DNA from: Candidatus Hydrogenedentota bacterium
GTDB taxonomy: Bacteria; Hydrogenedentota; Hydrogenedentia; Hydrogenedentales; SLHB01
Length of the DNA stretch: 64,000 nt
NCBI GenBank assembly: GCA_020849535.1
Contig: JADLGB010000164.1
Coordinates: forward strand, 1 to 64,000
Direction of reading: 5' to 3'
The position numbers were made by a program, and so were the translations under genes. The notes beneath the pieces were generated by a model that saw only the letters and a list, made by a program, of their open reading frames with translations, was not told the origin of the DNA and made no database searches. Below, in pieces: positions 7,493 to 16,698 of this stretch (position 1 is the stretch's first letter; each line of letters begins with the position of its first letter).

Positions 7493-9745
7493 TTACTTGA
7501 TCAGCCCGTAATACCGCCCCATGTAATACGGACGCAAATAGTACGTGCTCTCGTACTCGGTTTTGCCCTCGCCGCCCCAATTCAGATCGAAGTTGTCCGA
7601 GTTGATCCGAATGTGCGACCGCTCTTCGATCGGCACGGCGCCGCCCGATCGCCGCCACCCATACGTGGCGCGCTGACGCAACGTCGGATCGAGATAGACG
7701 TCAAGCCGGTGGCTGTTTTCCATGCGGTAGTCGATGAGCAACTGCGGTGTGCGCGCGAGCGTTTCGACCGCGCGTTCGAGTGTGCGTTGGCGCTCGAGCG
7801 GCGCGGCCTCCGGTTTGACATCGAGCCCGGCCTCGGGGTGGAGCGCGAGATAGACCATGTTGAAGAATGGATCGTTCTGGCGCGCAGCAAACAGCCAGTT
7901 GTTGTCCAGCGCCAACTTGTAGGTGCGCAGCAACTCGGGGTCCTTTTCGAGCGCGATGAGTCCGTAAAAGCTCAAAAACGCCAGGTTGCCATCCCAGGGC
8001 ACGACGGCCGCGGGCGGCCATGTGCTCCGCCCACGAATGGCATTGGCGTGGTAGGCGTGCTTGTCACGCAGATACGCGGCGGCCTTTGCGAACTTCTCAT
8101 CGCCGGTGACATGCAGGGCCACGTTCAGGAAAGACAACATCTCCAGGGACTGCAGGCCCCGGTCCGCCCAGCCCTCCGGGCTGTTCACATGCTCGGGCGA
8201 CCAGTTGCCCCACCGCGTGGGTTTGCCGTCGTGATCGACCAGTGCGAAGTTGTTGTCGACGAGGTGGCTTGCCAGCGCGTAAACAACTTTCGCCACTTCC
8301 GCGCGCTCCGCTTCGGTCTCGCACACAAAATCGTGGTACGTCGCGTAGAAGAAGAAATGGCCGCAGATCTCATCGGAACTGGTATCGCACTTCCAGTAAT
8401 ACTGCCCGTCGGCGCTCTTGGGCCAACGTGGGACGATGTTCTTCCAGAGTGGGTCCTCCTTCTGCATGGACAAATTCGCCGCTTCGCCAAAACCCTCGTT
8501 GGGATCCTTGCTGCCCTCTACCGGAATGACCGCGCGGGCCGGGAAGCCCGAAATCCCAGTGACGTCGAGAAGGAGTTTCAGCGCGTGGAAGATGTCAATG
8601 GCGCGCTTCTTGGCCTCGGGGTCTTTCGTGGCCCCGTAGCGGAACGACTCCGCCGCGCCGTACATCGCCGTGTACAGACCGTCGTTGTCGGAGGCCCGCT
8701 GCGATGCCGTATCCAGTGCCCGCGGCTCATCGAAGTGGCAGCGCAGCACGAACTTGCCAAGACGGCGGTGACGGGTGTCGATGATGCGTTCATATTCGGC
8801 GGCCTTCTCGGCCAGCGTGCGCTTCACGCGCGTGATGCGGCTCACGCCTTGCGGCGTGGCGATCCAGGCGGTCCCATCCGTTGCCACGGCGATGCCGTTG
8901 ATGCGGTCGTCCGGGACCCAGCGTTTGCCGGCCCGGTAGAACCAATTGGTTCCATCGAAGCGAATCGCACCCCTCTCCGTCCCGAACCAGATGACGCCCG
9001 ACTCGCCTGGCGAAACGCATGTGAAATGGCCGTAGGGAAGTCCGCTTTCACCCGTGAAATGCGTCCATTGGCTCAGCATCAGCTTACCCGCGGTGTCGCC
9101 GCTGCCCATCCAGAGCGATCCGTCGGCGGATGCGAGCGCGTCCACCTTTTCCGCGCTCAACCGGTCACGGTAGGCGTCAAGGTGCCGTGCCGGATTCCCG
9201 TCCTTGAGGGAGACACTCCAGAGGCCGTCATCGCACCCGGCGTAGACCGCATTATCAGCAGATGCAATGGCACGGATCGGCGACTCGGTCTTGCACACCA
9301 GGCGCGCGCGTTTTCTCTTGATTTGCCACAGGCCTTCCTTGGTCCCCAGGAAGACGTGGTGTCTGGCGGAAGCCAGGGCGGCAACTTCGCCGCGCAAACC
9401 GCTGATTGAATAGAGGTCTTTGTCCACATGCAAGCAGCCATCCTTGCCCGCCAACCAGTAGCCTCCGCCATCCGCGGGTATGAGCAGCGAGTACGCACCC
9501 TGCGTCTCCTCGGATTCCACAGCCCACGTCGTGCCGTCAAACCGCGCGCACCCTTTCGCTGTCAGGACGATGGGCGTGCCATCATGCAGTAGCGTGATGG
9601 CCACGGCGTTGGCATCGGGAAGCCCTTGCTCCGCTGCAAAAAAGGAAACTTCTTCCTGGGCAAAAGTCTGCTCGAAGGGGGCGGGATCCAGACTGAGATC
9701 CGCTGCGGCAAACGCCGCCAGGAGGCAGAAGGACAGCACTGTCAT
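7493..9745 (-). CDS. Secreted propeller plus alpha/alpha-barrel protein
   Basis: A 750-residue protein with a short signal peptide (LSFCLLAAFAAA). Residues about 30-305 are repeats of the two-component-regulator-propeller type: GTKEGLWQI, GCDDGLWSVS, GSLWMGSGD, GVIWFGTERGAIRFDG, GTAWIATPQGVSRI. After a helical linker (LAEKAAEYERIID), residues about 330-750 are rich in helices with Trp, His and Asp motifs (YYWKCDTSSDEICGH, NWSPEHVNSPEGWADRG), like an (alpha/alpha) toroid of carbohydrate-active proteins. There is no kinase domain, so the propeller is not part of a hybrid sensor. It sits between the PqaA-like and GH172 genes and probably binds or cleaves a glycan. The specific function is unknown. 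Confidence 0.65.
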   Translation of the reverse strand: MTVLSFCLLAAFAAADLSLDPAPFEQTFAQEEVSFFAAEQGLPDANAVAITLLHDGTPIVLTAKGCARFDGTTWAVESEETQGAYSLLIPADGGGYWLAGKDGCLHVDKDLYSISGLRGEVAALASARHHVFLGTKEGLWQIKRKRARLVCKTESPIRAIASADNAVYAGCDDGLWSVSLKDGNPARHLDAYRDRLSAEKVDALASADGSLWMGSGDTAGKLMLSQWTHFTGESGLPYGHFTCVSPGESGVIWFGTERGAIRFDGTNWFYRAGKRWVPDDRINGIAVATDGTAWIATPQGVSRITRVKRTLAEKAAEYERIIDTRHRRLGKFVLRCHFDEPRALDTASQRASDNDGLYTAMYGAAESFRYGATKDPEAKKRAIDIFHALKLLLDVTGISGFPARAVIPVEGSKDPNEGFGEAANLSMQKEDPLWKNIVPRWPKSADGQYYWKCDTSSDEICGHFFFYATYHDFVCETEAERAEVAKVVYALASHLVDNNFALVDHDGKPTRWGNWSPEHVNSPEGWADRGLQSLEMLSFLNVALHVTGDEKFAKAAAYLRDKHAYHANAIRGRSTWPPAAVVPWDGNLAFLSFYGLIALEKDPELLRTYKLALDNNWLFAARQNDPFFNMVYLALHPEAGLDVKPEAAPLERQRTLERAVETLARTPQLLIDYRMENSHRLDVYLDPTLRQRATYGWRRSGGAVPIEERSHIRINSDNFDLNWGGEGKTEYESTYYLRPYYMGRYYGLIK

Positions 9746-9793
9746 TCCACACGATCCTTTCTTGATCGTCGCGCGAGCGCCTGTGCGCTTCGT

Positions 9794-11185
9794 CTACTGG
9801 GTCGGCGCAGCCGCCGGGTGTGTATCGGGGACGATGCTTACCCCTGTCGTGAATTTCAAGGGGAACGCGAATCCCGGATTCTCAAACTCCATTTCGAGAA
9901 GGAACGCCCTCCATCCCTTCTCCGGAACTTCCGGTGCTGCGCGATAGACGCCCGGCTCCGCTTCCACAGCGGGAGTGCTCTTCCACACCGGACCGAGCGT
10001 CTCCAGCCGGAAATCGCGTGCCTCCGGATTGAAAGCCTCCCACAGAAGGACCTTCACCGGCTTGGTTTCGCAGCGAACCTCAAGCGCGCCGTCCGCGTCC
10101 CGTTTCCACGAGAACTTCGGGCGCTTCGTCCCCGCGATGATCGTGTGATAGAACGAAGCCATGTTGAAATAGGCCTCGCCATTCAGTCCGTGATCGGTGT
10201 TCGGGATGTAGCGCAAATACTTCTCGCCCTTGAGCTGATCGAAGTAGAACGTCCACGAGTCCGGAGGGAAGAACTGGTCGCCGGTCGAATTCATGATGTA
10301 CTTGGGCATGGTGAGGCGGTCTTTGTAGGAGAGTGGGTCCACCACCGCGTTCAGGGCGGCGAACTCCGGCGTGTTGATTCGCGAGAGCACATCCATGTCC
10401 TGATACGACGAAATCGCGGGCGCCCAGAATCCGTACGCCGCGAAGTGATTGTTGAGCGAGGCGGTCACGTTCAGCACGTCGATCACCGCGGGTGCGATGC
10501 CGACGACCCGCTTGTCCACGGCGGCAACGGTCCAGGTCGTCCAGCCGCGCTTCGAGCCGCCGACCACGAAGAAGGCGTCGACCTGCGGCTGTTCCTTCTG
10601 CACGAGGTCCATCGCGCGGACCACCGCCTTCGTCATGGGGAGACGCGGCAGCCAGAGCGGATCCTGGGTCTTCAGGAACTTGTCCCACGCATAGGCGATG
10701 AAGTCGTCCTCGCTGCGTCCCTCCTCTTTGTAGCGGGCGTCGTGCTCATCCGGGACCCGCAAGGGCTGGTTCGGAATCTGCTTGACGTCCACCAGGATCG
10801 ACTTCGTAATCACGGCGACCTGTCCCAGGGTCTCGTCGGGCTCCGGCGGTTCCGTACCCCGATTGCTGCCGCCGTTGATGAACACCATGGCCTTCGTCGT
10901 CGCGCAGTCCTTCGGCACCACAACGCTCACCCAGTGCTCCCACTTGGGCCGATCGATCTTCGTCTCGTCCAGCCACGTCTGGGAGGTCATGTGATAGACC
11001 TTCGCCGTGTATGCGTCGGTCGTCAATTCCTTGGCGACTTCATATGCGAAAGCCGGGTCCGGTTTGTTCACATAATCATCCAGGGGAGTCGCGTGGGCGC
11101 TTGACAGCATTCCTGTCAGGGTCAGCACCAGCGCGAAGGTAACAGTGGCTCGGCGTACAGACGGTAGTGAGAATTCGACGTTCAT
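9794..11185 (-). CDS. PhoPQ-activated pathogenicity-related (PqaA-like) alpha/beta hydrolase
   Basis: A 463-residue secreted protein (signal peptide to about residue 32, ending SSAHA). It belongs to the PhoPQ-activated pathogenicity-related family, an alpha/beta-hydrolase-fold group. The oxyanion-like block FINGGSNRG lies near 105, the nucleophile elbow VVGGSKRGW near 212 carries the probable catalytic Ser, and an Asp (NSTGDQFF) and His (NTDHGLNGE) follow at about 305 and 335. Family members are common in Planctomycetes-like genomes; the substrate is not established. First gene of the minus-strand group with the propeller protein and GH172, pointing to de-esterification or amide cleavage on the same polymer. 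Confidence 0.85.
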   Translation of the reverse strand: MNVEFSLPSVRRATVTFALVLTLTGMLSSAHATPLDDYVNKPDPAFAYEVAKELTTDAYTAKVYHMTSQTWLDETKIDRPKWEHWVSVVVPKDCATTKAMVFINGGSNRGTEPPEPDETLGQVAVITKSILVDVKQIPNQPLRVPDEHDARYKEEGRSEDDFIAYAWDKFLKTQDPLWLPRLPMTKAVVRAMDLVQKEQPQVDAFFVVGGSKRGWTTWTVAAVDKRVVGIAPAVIDVLNVTASLNNHFAAYGFWAPAISSYQDMDVLSRINTPEFAALNAVVDPLSYKDRLTMPKYIMNSTGDQFFPPDSWTFYFDQLKGEKYLRYIPNTDHGLNGEAYFNMASFYHTIIAGTKRPKFSWKRDADGALEVRCETKPVKVLLWEAFNPEARDFRLETLGPVWKSTPAVEAEPGVYRAAPEVPEKGWRAFLLEMEFENPGFAFPLKFTTGVSIVPDTHPAAAPTQ

Positions 11186-11482
11186 AGTCGTCCAGGTCCC
11201 TTGAAGGTCAGAATCGTTGCGATCGTGCCGTCCAGCACCTCCGGGACGGCATGCGCTATGCTATCAATCGCGAATGCTGTACGCAATAGTCGGCTTTCTC
11301 GTGGGGGTGAAATAGTTGCTCTTTTGTCTCCCGCACGGCATGATCGGTGGGGGAGGGGTGCCGGCTGGGCTTACCAGTCCGATGGCGTGGCGATGCGTAT
11401 GGCACGCGCATCGCTGTGGGGGTGCCGGTTCCATGACGCCTGATGGGGGGCTTCCCTCTCCCGGCTTGGTGGAGGAACATCC

Positions 11483-11530
11483 ATGTTGGATTGGCGGCAG
11501 TTTCTCGCGCGCCGCGAGGCAGCGGCATGA
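11483..11530 (+). CDS. 15-codon leader ORF overlapping the UroD-like start
   Basis: ATG at 11483 has a strong Shine-Dalgarno GGAGG 7 bases upstream and encodes MLDWRQFLARREAAA before TGA at 11528-11530. That TGA overlaps the ATG of the next gene (ATGA, 11527-11530). The UroD-like gene has no comparable ribosome site of its own. The small frame therefore looks like a translational-coupling leader rather than noise. The rest of 11186-11526 is non-coding and should carry the divergent promoters of the two flanking gene groups. Confidence 0.5.
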   Translation: MLDWRQFLARREAAA

Positions 11531-12660
11531 GACGGCGTGAACGGCTGATGTGCACGCTTCGGGGGCAGACGGTGGACCGGCCTCCGGCGTGTTTCTATGA
11601 GATTAACGGGCTCGATGAGGATCCAAATGACAAGGATCCGTTCAACATTTACACGGACCCTTCATGGCGACCCCTTATCGAACTTGCCCGCGATCGGACC
11701 GATCGCATCGTCATGCGCGGTGTATCGTTTCACGACGTGTTGCCGGATCCTGTCGAAGAGATCTCCCACGCGGAAACCTACTTTCGGGATGGAAAGCGCT
11801 ACCGCGTGCATCACATCCGCGCCGGGAACCGCGTGCTGACGTCGCGCACGCGCCGCGATCCTGACGTCAACACCGAATGGACAGAGGAGCCGCTTCTCAA
11901 GGATGTAGATGATCTGGACGCCTTTCTCGATCTCCCCACGCCGGAACTCAGCGGTGAGCCGGACGTCTCGGGTGTCCTCGATGCGGAAATAGCACTGGGC
12001 GACACGGGCATTGTCATGATCGACACGCCGGACCCGCTATGTCTGGCAGCGATGCTCTTTGAAATCGGCACGTACACGGTGATCGCGATGACCTGTCCGG
12101 ACCGGTTTCACAGGCTCCTGCAACGGTTCGCCGGCGTCCTCCACGCCAAGACCAAGGCCGTGGCCGAGGCGCTGCCTGGGCGGCTATGGCGTATCTACGG
12201 TCCCGAGTATGCCTCGCCTCCTCATCTGCCACCGGCGCTGTTCCGGGAGTATGTGCCTCCTTACGTGCGGCCCATGGTCCACGCCATCCAGCGGCACGGC
12301 GGGTTTGCGCGCATTCATTCCCACGGCAGATTGCACGCGATCCTCGACGATATCGCCGATATGAACCCCGATGGTCTGGATCCCATCGAGCCGCCGCCGC
12401 AAGGCGACGTTTCGCTCAAATACGTCCGCGAGCGTTATGGCCAGAACATGGTTCTGTTCGGCAACCTCGAAGTCAGCGACATCGAGACGCTGCCCACTGC
12501 GGATTTCGTTGAGAAAGTACGTCGTGCGCTCGATGAAGGGACCGCGGGACAGGGCCGTGGGTTTGTGCTGATGCCATCGGCGGCTCCGTACGGCAGGGTA
12601 TTACCGAAATTGACGTTGAAGAACTATGAGGCCATCGTCGAGGCTGTGGAATCACTTTGA
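11527..12660 (+). CDS. UroD-like domain protein, possible methyltransferase
   Basis: About 377 residues starting MRRRERLMCTLRGQTVDRPP, the typical N-terminus of the uroporphyrinogen-decarboxylase superfamily (xxRERxxxxLxGxxxDRxP). The C-terminal part has FARIHSHGRLHAILDDIADM, then DGLDPIEPPPQGDVSLK and VLFGNLEVSDIETL. This pattern is seen in UroD-like corrinoid methyltransferases and uncharacterised relatives rather than true HemE. Its HSHG block could bind zinc. It leads a plus-strand group with two Gfo/Idh/MocA oxidoreductases, so a role in processing a methylated or otherwise modified sugar is more likely than haem synthesis. This is an inference. The start is favoured by the ATGA overlap with the leader ORF. 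Confidence 0.75.
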   Translation: MRRRERLMCTLRGQTVDRPPACFYEINGLDEDPNDKDPFNIYTDPSWRPLIELARDRTDRIVMRGVSFHDVLPDPVEEISHAETYFRDGKRYRVHHIRAGNRVLTSRTRRDPDVNTEWTEEPLLKDVDDLDAFLDLPTPELSGEPDVSGVLDAEIALGDTGIVMIDTPDPLCLAAMLFEIGTYTVIAMTCPDRFHRLLQRFAGVLHAKTKAVAEALPGRLWRIYGPEYASPPHLPPALFREYVPPYVRPMVHAIQRHGGFARIHSHGRLHAILDDIADMNPDGLDPIEPPPQGDVSLKYVRERYGQNMVLFGNLEVSDIETLPTADFVEKVRRALDEGTAGQGRGFVLMPSAAPYGRVLPKLTLKNYEAIVEAVESL

Positions 12661-12716
12661 GGGTCTGAATCCACTGCGCGGCGCCGACGCCACGCCAGCA
12701 GCAAAGGAGCAGCGCA

Positions 12717-14093
12717 ATGCATGTGAGCAATAGTGGTGGCACCGTAACACGACGCGGATTCCTGGGCGCCAGCATGGCGGCGGGGGCGTCGTTCTCTATC
12801 CTTCCCGGCCATGTGCTCGGTCTGAATGGCCAGACACCGCCAAGCGAATTGCTGAATGTGGCCTTGATCGGAGCAGGAGGACGAGGCACGAGCAACATCA
12901 GCGAGCTTCATGATCGCGGCCTTGCCAAAATCGTGGCGCTGTGCGATGTCGATGATGAGCGCGCGGCCGAGATGTACGCGCGATTCCCGGACGTCCCGAA
13001 GTACCGGGACTTTCGCACGATGCTCGACAAGGAGAAGGGCATCGAGGCGGTCGTTGTCGCCACACCCGATCACATGCACGCCATTGCGTCGCTGGCCGCC
13101 ATCCAACTGGGCAAGCATGTGTATTGCGAAAAGCCGTTGACGCACACCGTGCACGAGGCGCGTGTCCTGGCGAAGGCCGCACGCGAGAAAGGCGTCGCCA
13201 CGCAGATGGGCAACCAGGGCATGGCCTTCGAGGGTAACCGCCTGATCACCGAGTGGCTGCAAGCCGGGGCCATCGGTGCGGTGCGCGAAGTCTATGCGTG
13301 GTCGGACCGCCCCACGCATTATGGCAAGCTCATGTGGGCGCAGGGAATGGAACGGCCCACGGACACGCCGCCCGTTCCCGCTACGCTTGACTGGGACCTG
13401 TGGCTGGGACCTGCACCGGAGCGCTTGTACCACCCGGCCTATATGCCATTCGTCTGGCGCGGCTGGTGGGACTATGGTTCCGGCGGTTTGGGCGACATGG
13501 GCATTCACAATCTGGCTCCGGTATTCTCGTCGCTGCAGTTGGGCGCTCCCGAAAGCGTCGACGCCAGCTCGACGCTCTTCAATGACGCGAGCCTGCCCCT
13601 CGCAACCATGGTCCACTATCGTTTCCCCGCGCGCGGTGATATGCCCGCGGTGGATGTGCACTGGTACGATGGTGGCAATCTCCCGCCGCGTCCCGAAGAG
13701 CTGGAGCCCGGCGAAGAATTGGACCCAGAAGATGGCCTTATTCTCGTCGGCGACAAGGGAAAGATGCTGGTGGAAGGTTGGGGAGGCGAGCGGCCACGGC
13801 TCCTCCCGAAATCGCGGATGGACGCGTATCTGCAACCGCCCCAGACCTTGCCTCGCTCCATAGGTCACCACGCGGAATGGGTCGAGGCCTGCAAAGGCGG
13901 CGCGCCCGCGCGCTCCAACTTCGATGTCGCGGGCCCGCTCACGGAGGCGGTGTTGCTAGGCATGGTCGCCGTGCGTGCGCGGCGTCACCTGACGTGGGAT
14001 AGCGCGTCGCTCACCGTCACCAACTCGCCCGAGGCAAATGCGTATGTCACCAAACAATACCGAAAAGGCTGGGAGCTTGGGCAGGTGGGGTGA
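12717..14093 (+). CDS. Tat-exported Gfo/Idh/MocA-family oxidoreductase
   Basis: A 458-residue protein with a twin-arginine signal (TRRGFLGASMAAGASF, residues about 11-26). A Rossmann domain follows with VALIGAGGRGTSNI (near 46) and the family motif VYCEKPLTH (near 140). The C-terminal alpha/beta domain has YGSGGLGDMGIHNL with the usual catalytic-region His. These NAD(P)-dependent enzymes oxidise or epimerise sugars and inositols; exported versions usually carry a tightly bound cofactor, as in glucose-fructose oxidoreductase. Gap of 56 bases from the UroD-like gene and 36 to the second oxidoreductase; GCAAAGGAG lies upstream. The substrate is unknown. Confidence 0.9.
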   Translation: MHVSNSGGTVTRRGFLGASMAAGASFSILPGHVLGLNGQTPPSELLNVALIGAGGRGTSNISELHDRGLAKIVALCDVDDERAAEMYARFPDVPKYRDFRTMLDKEKGIEAVVVATPDHMHAIASLAAIQLGKHVYCEKPLTHTVHEARVLAKAAREKGVATQMGNQGMAFEGNRLITEWLQAGAIGAVREVYAWSDRPTHYGKLMWAQGMERPTDTPPVPATLDWDLWLGPAPERLYHPAYMPFVWRGWWDYGSGGLGDMGIHNLAPVFSSLQLGAPESVDASSTLFNDASLPLATMVHYRFPARGDMPAVDVHWYDGGNLPPRPEELEPGEELDPEDGLILVGDKGKMLVEGWGGERPRLLPKSRMDAYLQPPQTLPRSIGHHAEWVEACKGGAPARSNFDVAGPLTEAVLLGMVAVRARRHLTWDSASLTVTNSPEANAYVTKQYRKGWELGQVG

Positions 14094-14129
14094 GCGCGGC
14101 GCCAAACAAGCGAGAAGGAGAGAAACTTC

Positions 14130-15212
14130 ATGGCGAATGAAGTCGGCGTAGGCATTATCGGGTCGCAGTTCATATCAACCATCCACGCGCGCGCGCTGCG
14201 GCACTGTTCGGCGGCCCGCATGATCGGCGTCGCATCGCCGAGTCCTGGCCACGCCGAGGCCTTCGCAAAGGCGCACGGCATACTTTACTCAGGCACGGAT
14301 TACCGGCGTCTCCTGGAGCGGTCGGATGTGGACCTCGTGGTCATCGGCGCGCCGAACCGCCTTCACTGCCAGATGACACTCGATGCCGCGTCTGCGGGCA
14401 AGCACGTGCTGGTGGAAAAACCGCTGTGCATGAACCTGGACGAAGCGGATCGCATGATCGCCGCGTGCGAACGCGCGGGCGTGAAACTGATGTACGCAGA
14501 AGAGCTGTGTTTCGCACCCAAGTACGTGCGGATGAAACAACTGCTCGACGAGGGCGCGCTAGGCAAGCCGACGCTGGTGAAGCAGTCGGAAAAGCACGAC
14601 GGACCACACGCGCCACACTTCTGGGATGTCGAACAAAGCGGCGGCGGGGTCACGATGGACATGGGGTGCCATGCCATCGAGTTCTTCCGGTGGATGCTCG
14701 GCAGACCCCGCATCACCTCGGTGTACGCGCAGATGTCCACGCAGGTTCATAAGGACCGCACGCGTGGTGACGACAATGCGATCCTCATTCTCGAGTTCGA
14801 GAATGGCGCCATCGGCATGGCCGAAGAGAGTTGGACCAAGCACGGCGGCATGGATGACCGCGCCGAAGTGTACGGCAGCGAAGGCGTGGCGTACGCCAAT
14901 CTCTTGCAGGGTAATTCCATTTACACATACAGCACGGGCGGCTACGGGTATGCCGTCGAAAAGGGCGGCGTGACGCAAGGCTGGTCATTCACTATCTACG
15001 AAGAGGAGTGGAATTACGGGTTCCACCAGGAGATGGCGCATTTCGTCGACTGCGTGGCGCATGACAAGACGCCGCTTGTGACGGGCAAGGACGGGCGCGC
15101 CGTGCTGGAGGCGATCTTCGCAGCCTACGAATCCGCCGGTACGGGCCGGAAAGTAGCGCTGCCCTTTGAGACGAAGGCGGCAAAGCCAATCGACCTGTGG
15201 CTTTCACGGTGA
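14130..15212 (+). CDS. Cytoplasmic Gfo/Idh/MocA-family oxidoreductase
   Basis: A 360-residue protein without an export signal, starting after AAGGAG. GVGIIGSQFISTIHARAL is the dinucleotide-binding loop, HVLVEKPLCMNLDEADR the EKP motif near residue 97, and GGGVTMDMGCHAIEFFRWML the substrate-domain signature with the conserved His. It follows the exported homologue by 36 bases. One enzyme outside and one inside could act on successive forms of the same sugar. The start is ATG MANEVGVGIIG. Confidence 0.9.
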   Translation: MANEVGVGIIGSQFISTIHARALRHCSAARMIGVASPSPGHAEAFAKAHGILYSGTDYRRLLERSDVDLVVIGAPNRLHCQMTLDAASAGKHVLVEKPLCMNLDEADRMIAACERAGVKLMYAEELCFAPKYVRMKQLLDEGALGKPTLVKQSEKHDGPHAPHFWDVEQSGGGVTMDMGCHAIEFFRWMLGRPRITSVYAQMSTQVHKDRTRGDDNAILILEFENGAIGMAEESWTKHGGMDDRAEVYGSEGVAYANLLQGNSIYTYSTGGYGYAVEKGGVTQGWSFTIYEEEWNYGFHQEMAHFVDCVAHDKTPLVTGKDGRAVLEAIFAAYESAGTGRKVALPFETKAAKPIDLWLSR

Positions 15213-15251
15213 ACTTGGTCATCGACTGGTAATGGTACTGACAGGGCCGTA

Positions 15252-16616
15252 CTACGGCGCCGTCTCCCGTTCATAGACCCACGCGAAGCGCCGATCGCTG
15301 ATGAGAACTTCTTCCGCGGGGTCGCCGTCGAGGTTGGCGACGCGCACGTAGAACCCGTAGCCGTAGTCGTCGGGGCGGCCCGGCACGTCACCCCAGTCCT
15401 GCGCCGCGTTCGGCGTGTGAGGGAACACTTCGTGCTGATGGCCGTCGGCATCGATGACATACGGCCAGCCCGCGTCCGAGAATGCTACCCAATCCGTGCC
15501 GCCTGGCCCCATTCCACGAAGCACGGTCAGGGGATCAAACGTGTGAAACGCCTGGCGCTTGCACGGTTCCGCCTGGCCATAAGGGAAGCTCTCGTGCGGC
15601 GTCACATGCCAGCGTTCCTTGCCATCGGCGCCGATCAACTGTAGGTCTGCGCGTTTGTTGTGCACGAGCACCTGCGGTTCCGCCTCATCCGGATCAAGGC
15701 GCGCCACGACGCAGGACTGCGGATGTGTCCCCTTGTACTTCCACACAAGGCCGCCGGTTTTCGCGTCCAGGAGGTACTCGAAGTCACTCGCGGCTAGCGC
15801 CACACAAAGGCGTCCGCCGATCACGCCCGTTGCGATCGTGTCCACGTGCATATCAACCGGGTCCCATTGATCCTGAGGGACCGCTTGGAAGGTCCACAGG
15901 GCTTCCAACACGTGGTCCACGGCGTTATAGCCGATAAGGAATTCATCGAGCCCATCGCCATCCAAATCCCTGACGACCGGCGCATGACCCGCGCCGTGAT
16001 AATCGGCGGTCTTCAGCAAGTCGAGATGCGGGTTGTAGAACCACGCTGGATTTGCGTATTCATGCGGAGGGTAGGACGACTCGGAGTTCTTCACCAGGAT
16101 GGTCCAATCCCCCGCGCCCGTGCCGGAGTGCGCGAGGCGGACGATCTGCGCGTTGTCCGCGGGGGTGCTGACGGCGCGCTCGATCGCGCCGCTGGCACCG
16201 TCGATTACGAGTAGTTCCTGACGCCGAACACAGACCACCTCCTTGCTCCCATCGCCGTCGATGTCCGCGCAATCGAGCGCGCGTTCGCCGCAGTGCGTCA
16301 CAAAAGGACGCGTCCCCGCCCATGGTTCTCCGACTTTCCAGAGGACGTGCCCTTCGGCATCCGTGGCCGTGAGGCAGAAATGCGCCCGTTCTTCGGGAGT
16401 GAAACGGCCCTGCCACGGCGGTACATCAAAGACTTTCGAGTGAAAGATTCCCGGCGACTGCAACCAGAGAAACTCGTGGCGGCCGTCGCCATCGAGATCG
16501 TAAACAAACGGAATCCCCCCGAAGTCTTGCAGAGGAACCTCCACGGCAAGCCGGAACGCGGGCCCCGCCTGCCCCGCTGTCAAGGCTGCGCACAATGCAA
16601 AGAGGATGGGCGACAT
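15252..16616 (-). CDS. Secreted FG-GAP/VCBS-type beta-propeller protein
   Basis: About 454 residues from ATG at 16616, chosen because AAGGAG lies 6 bases upstream; residues 1-19 are a signal peptide (LFALCAALTAGQAG). Several calcium-binding DxDGDG loops recur: VYDLDGDGRHEFLW, CADIDGDGSKEVVC, VRDLDGDGLDEFLIG, ANLDGDPAEEVLIS. Together with LLDAKTGGLVWKYKG this is an FG-GAP-like propeller. There is no recognised catalytic residue set, so it may bind polysaccharide or be a rhamnogalacturonan-lyase-like protein without the lyase domain. It is convergent with the oxidoreductase gene, and the first ~80 bases upstream are shared with a divergent hydrolase-like gene. Confidence 0.75.
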   Translation of the reverse strand: MSPILFALCAALTAGQAGPAFRLAVEVPLQDFGGIPFVYDLDGDGRHEFLWLQSPGIFHSKVFDVPPWQGRFTPEERAHFCLTATDAEGHVLWKVGEPWAGTRPFVTHCGERALDCADIDGDGSKEVVCVRRQELLVIDGASGAIERAVSTPADNAQIVRLAHSGTGAGDWTILVKNSESSYPPHEYANPAWFYNPHLDLLKTADYHGAGHAPVVRDLDGDGLDEFLIGYNAVDHVLEALWTFQAVPQDQWDPVDMHVDTIATGVIGGRLCVALAASDFEYLLDAKTGGLVWKYKGTHPQSCVVARLDPDEAEPQVLVHNKRADLQLIGADGKERWHVTPHESFPYGQAEPCKRQAFHTFDPLTVLRGMGPGGTDWVAFSDAGWPYVIDADGHQHEVFPHTPNAAQDWGDVPGRPDDYGYGFYVRVANLDGDPAEEVLISDRRFAWVYERETAP

Positions 16617-16698
16617 AACGTTCTCCTTTTCTCGCAAGTGAACCCATGATATAACAGCGCGGTACCGTGTGCGAAGCTTTTCTTGGGGGCACTAGTTT

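Noticed and set aside
7613..9409. A 598-residue plus-strand frame opposite the propeller/barrel gene
   Set aside because: No domain, no ribosome site and skewed composition (Arg, Val, His). The opposite strand has repeats and a signal peptide.
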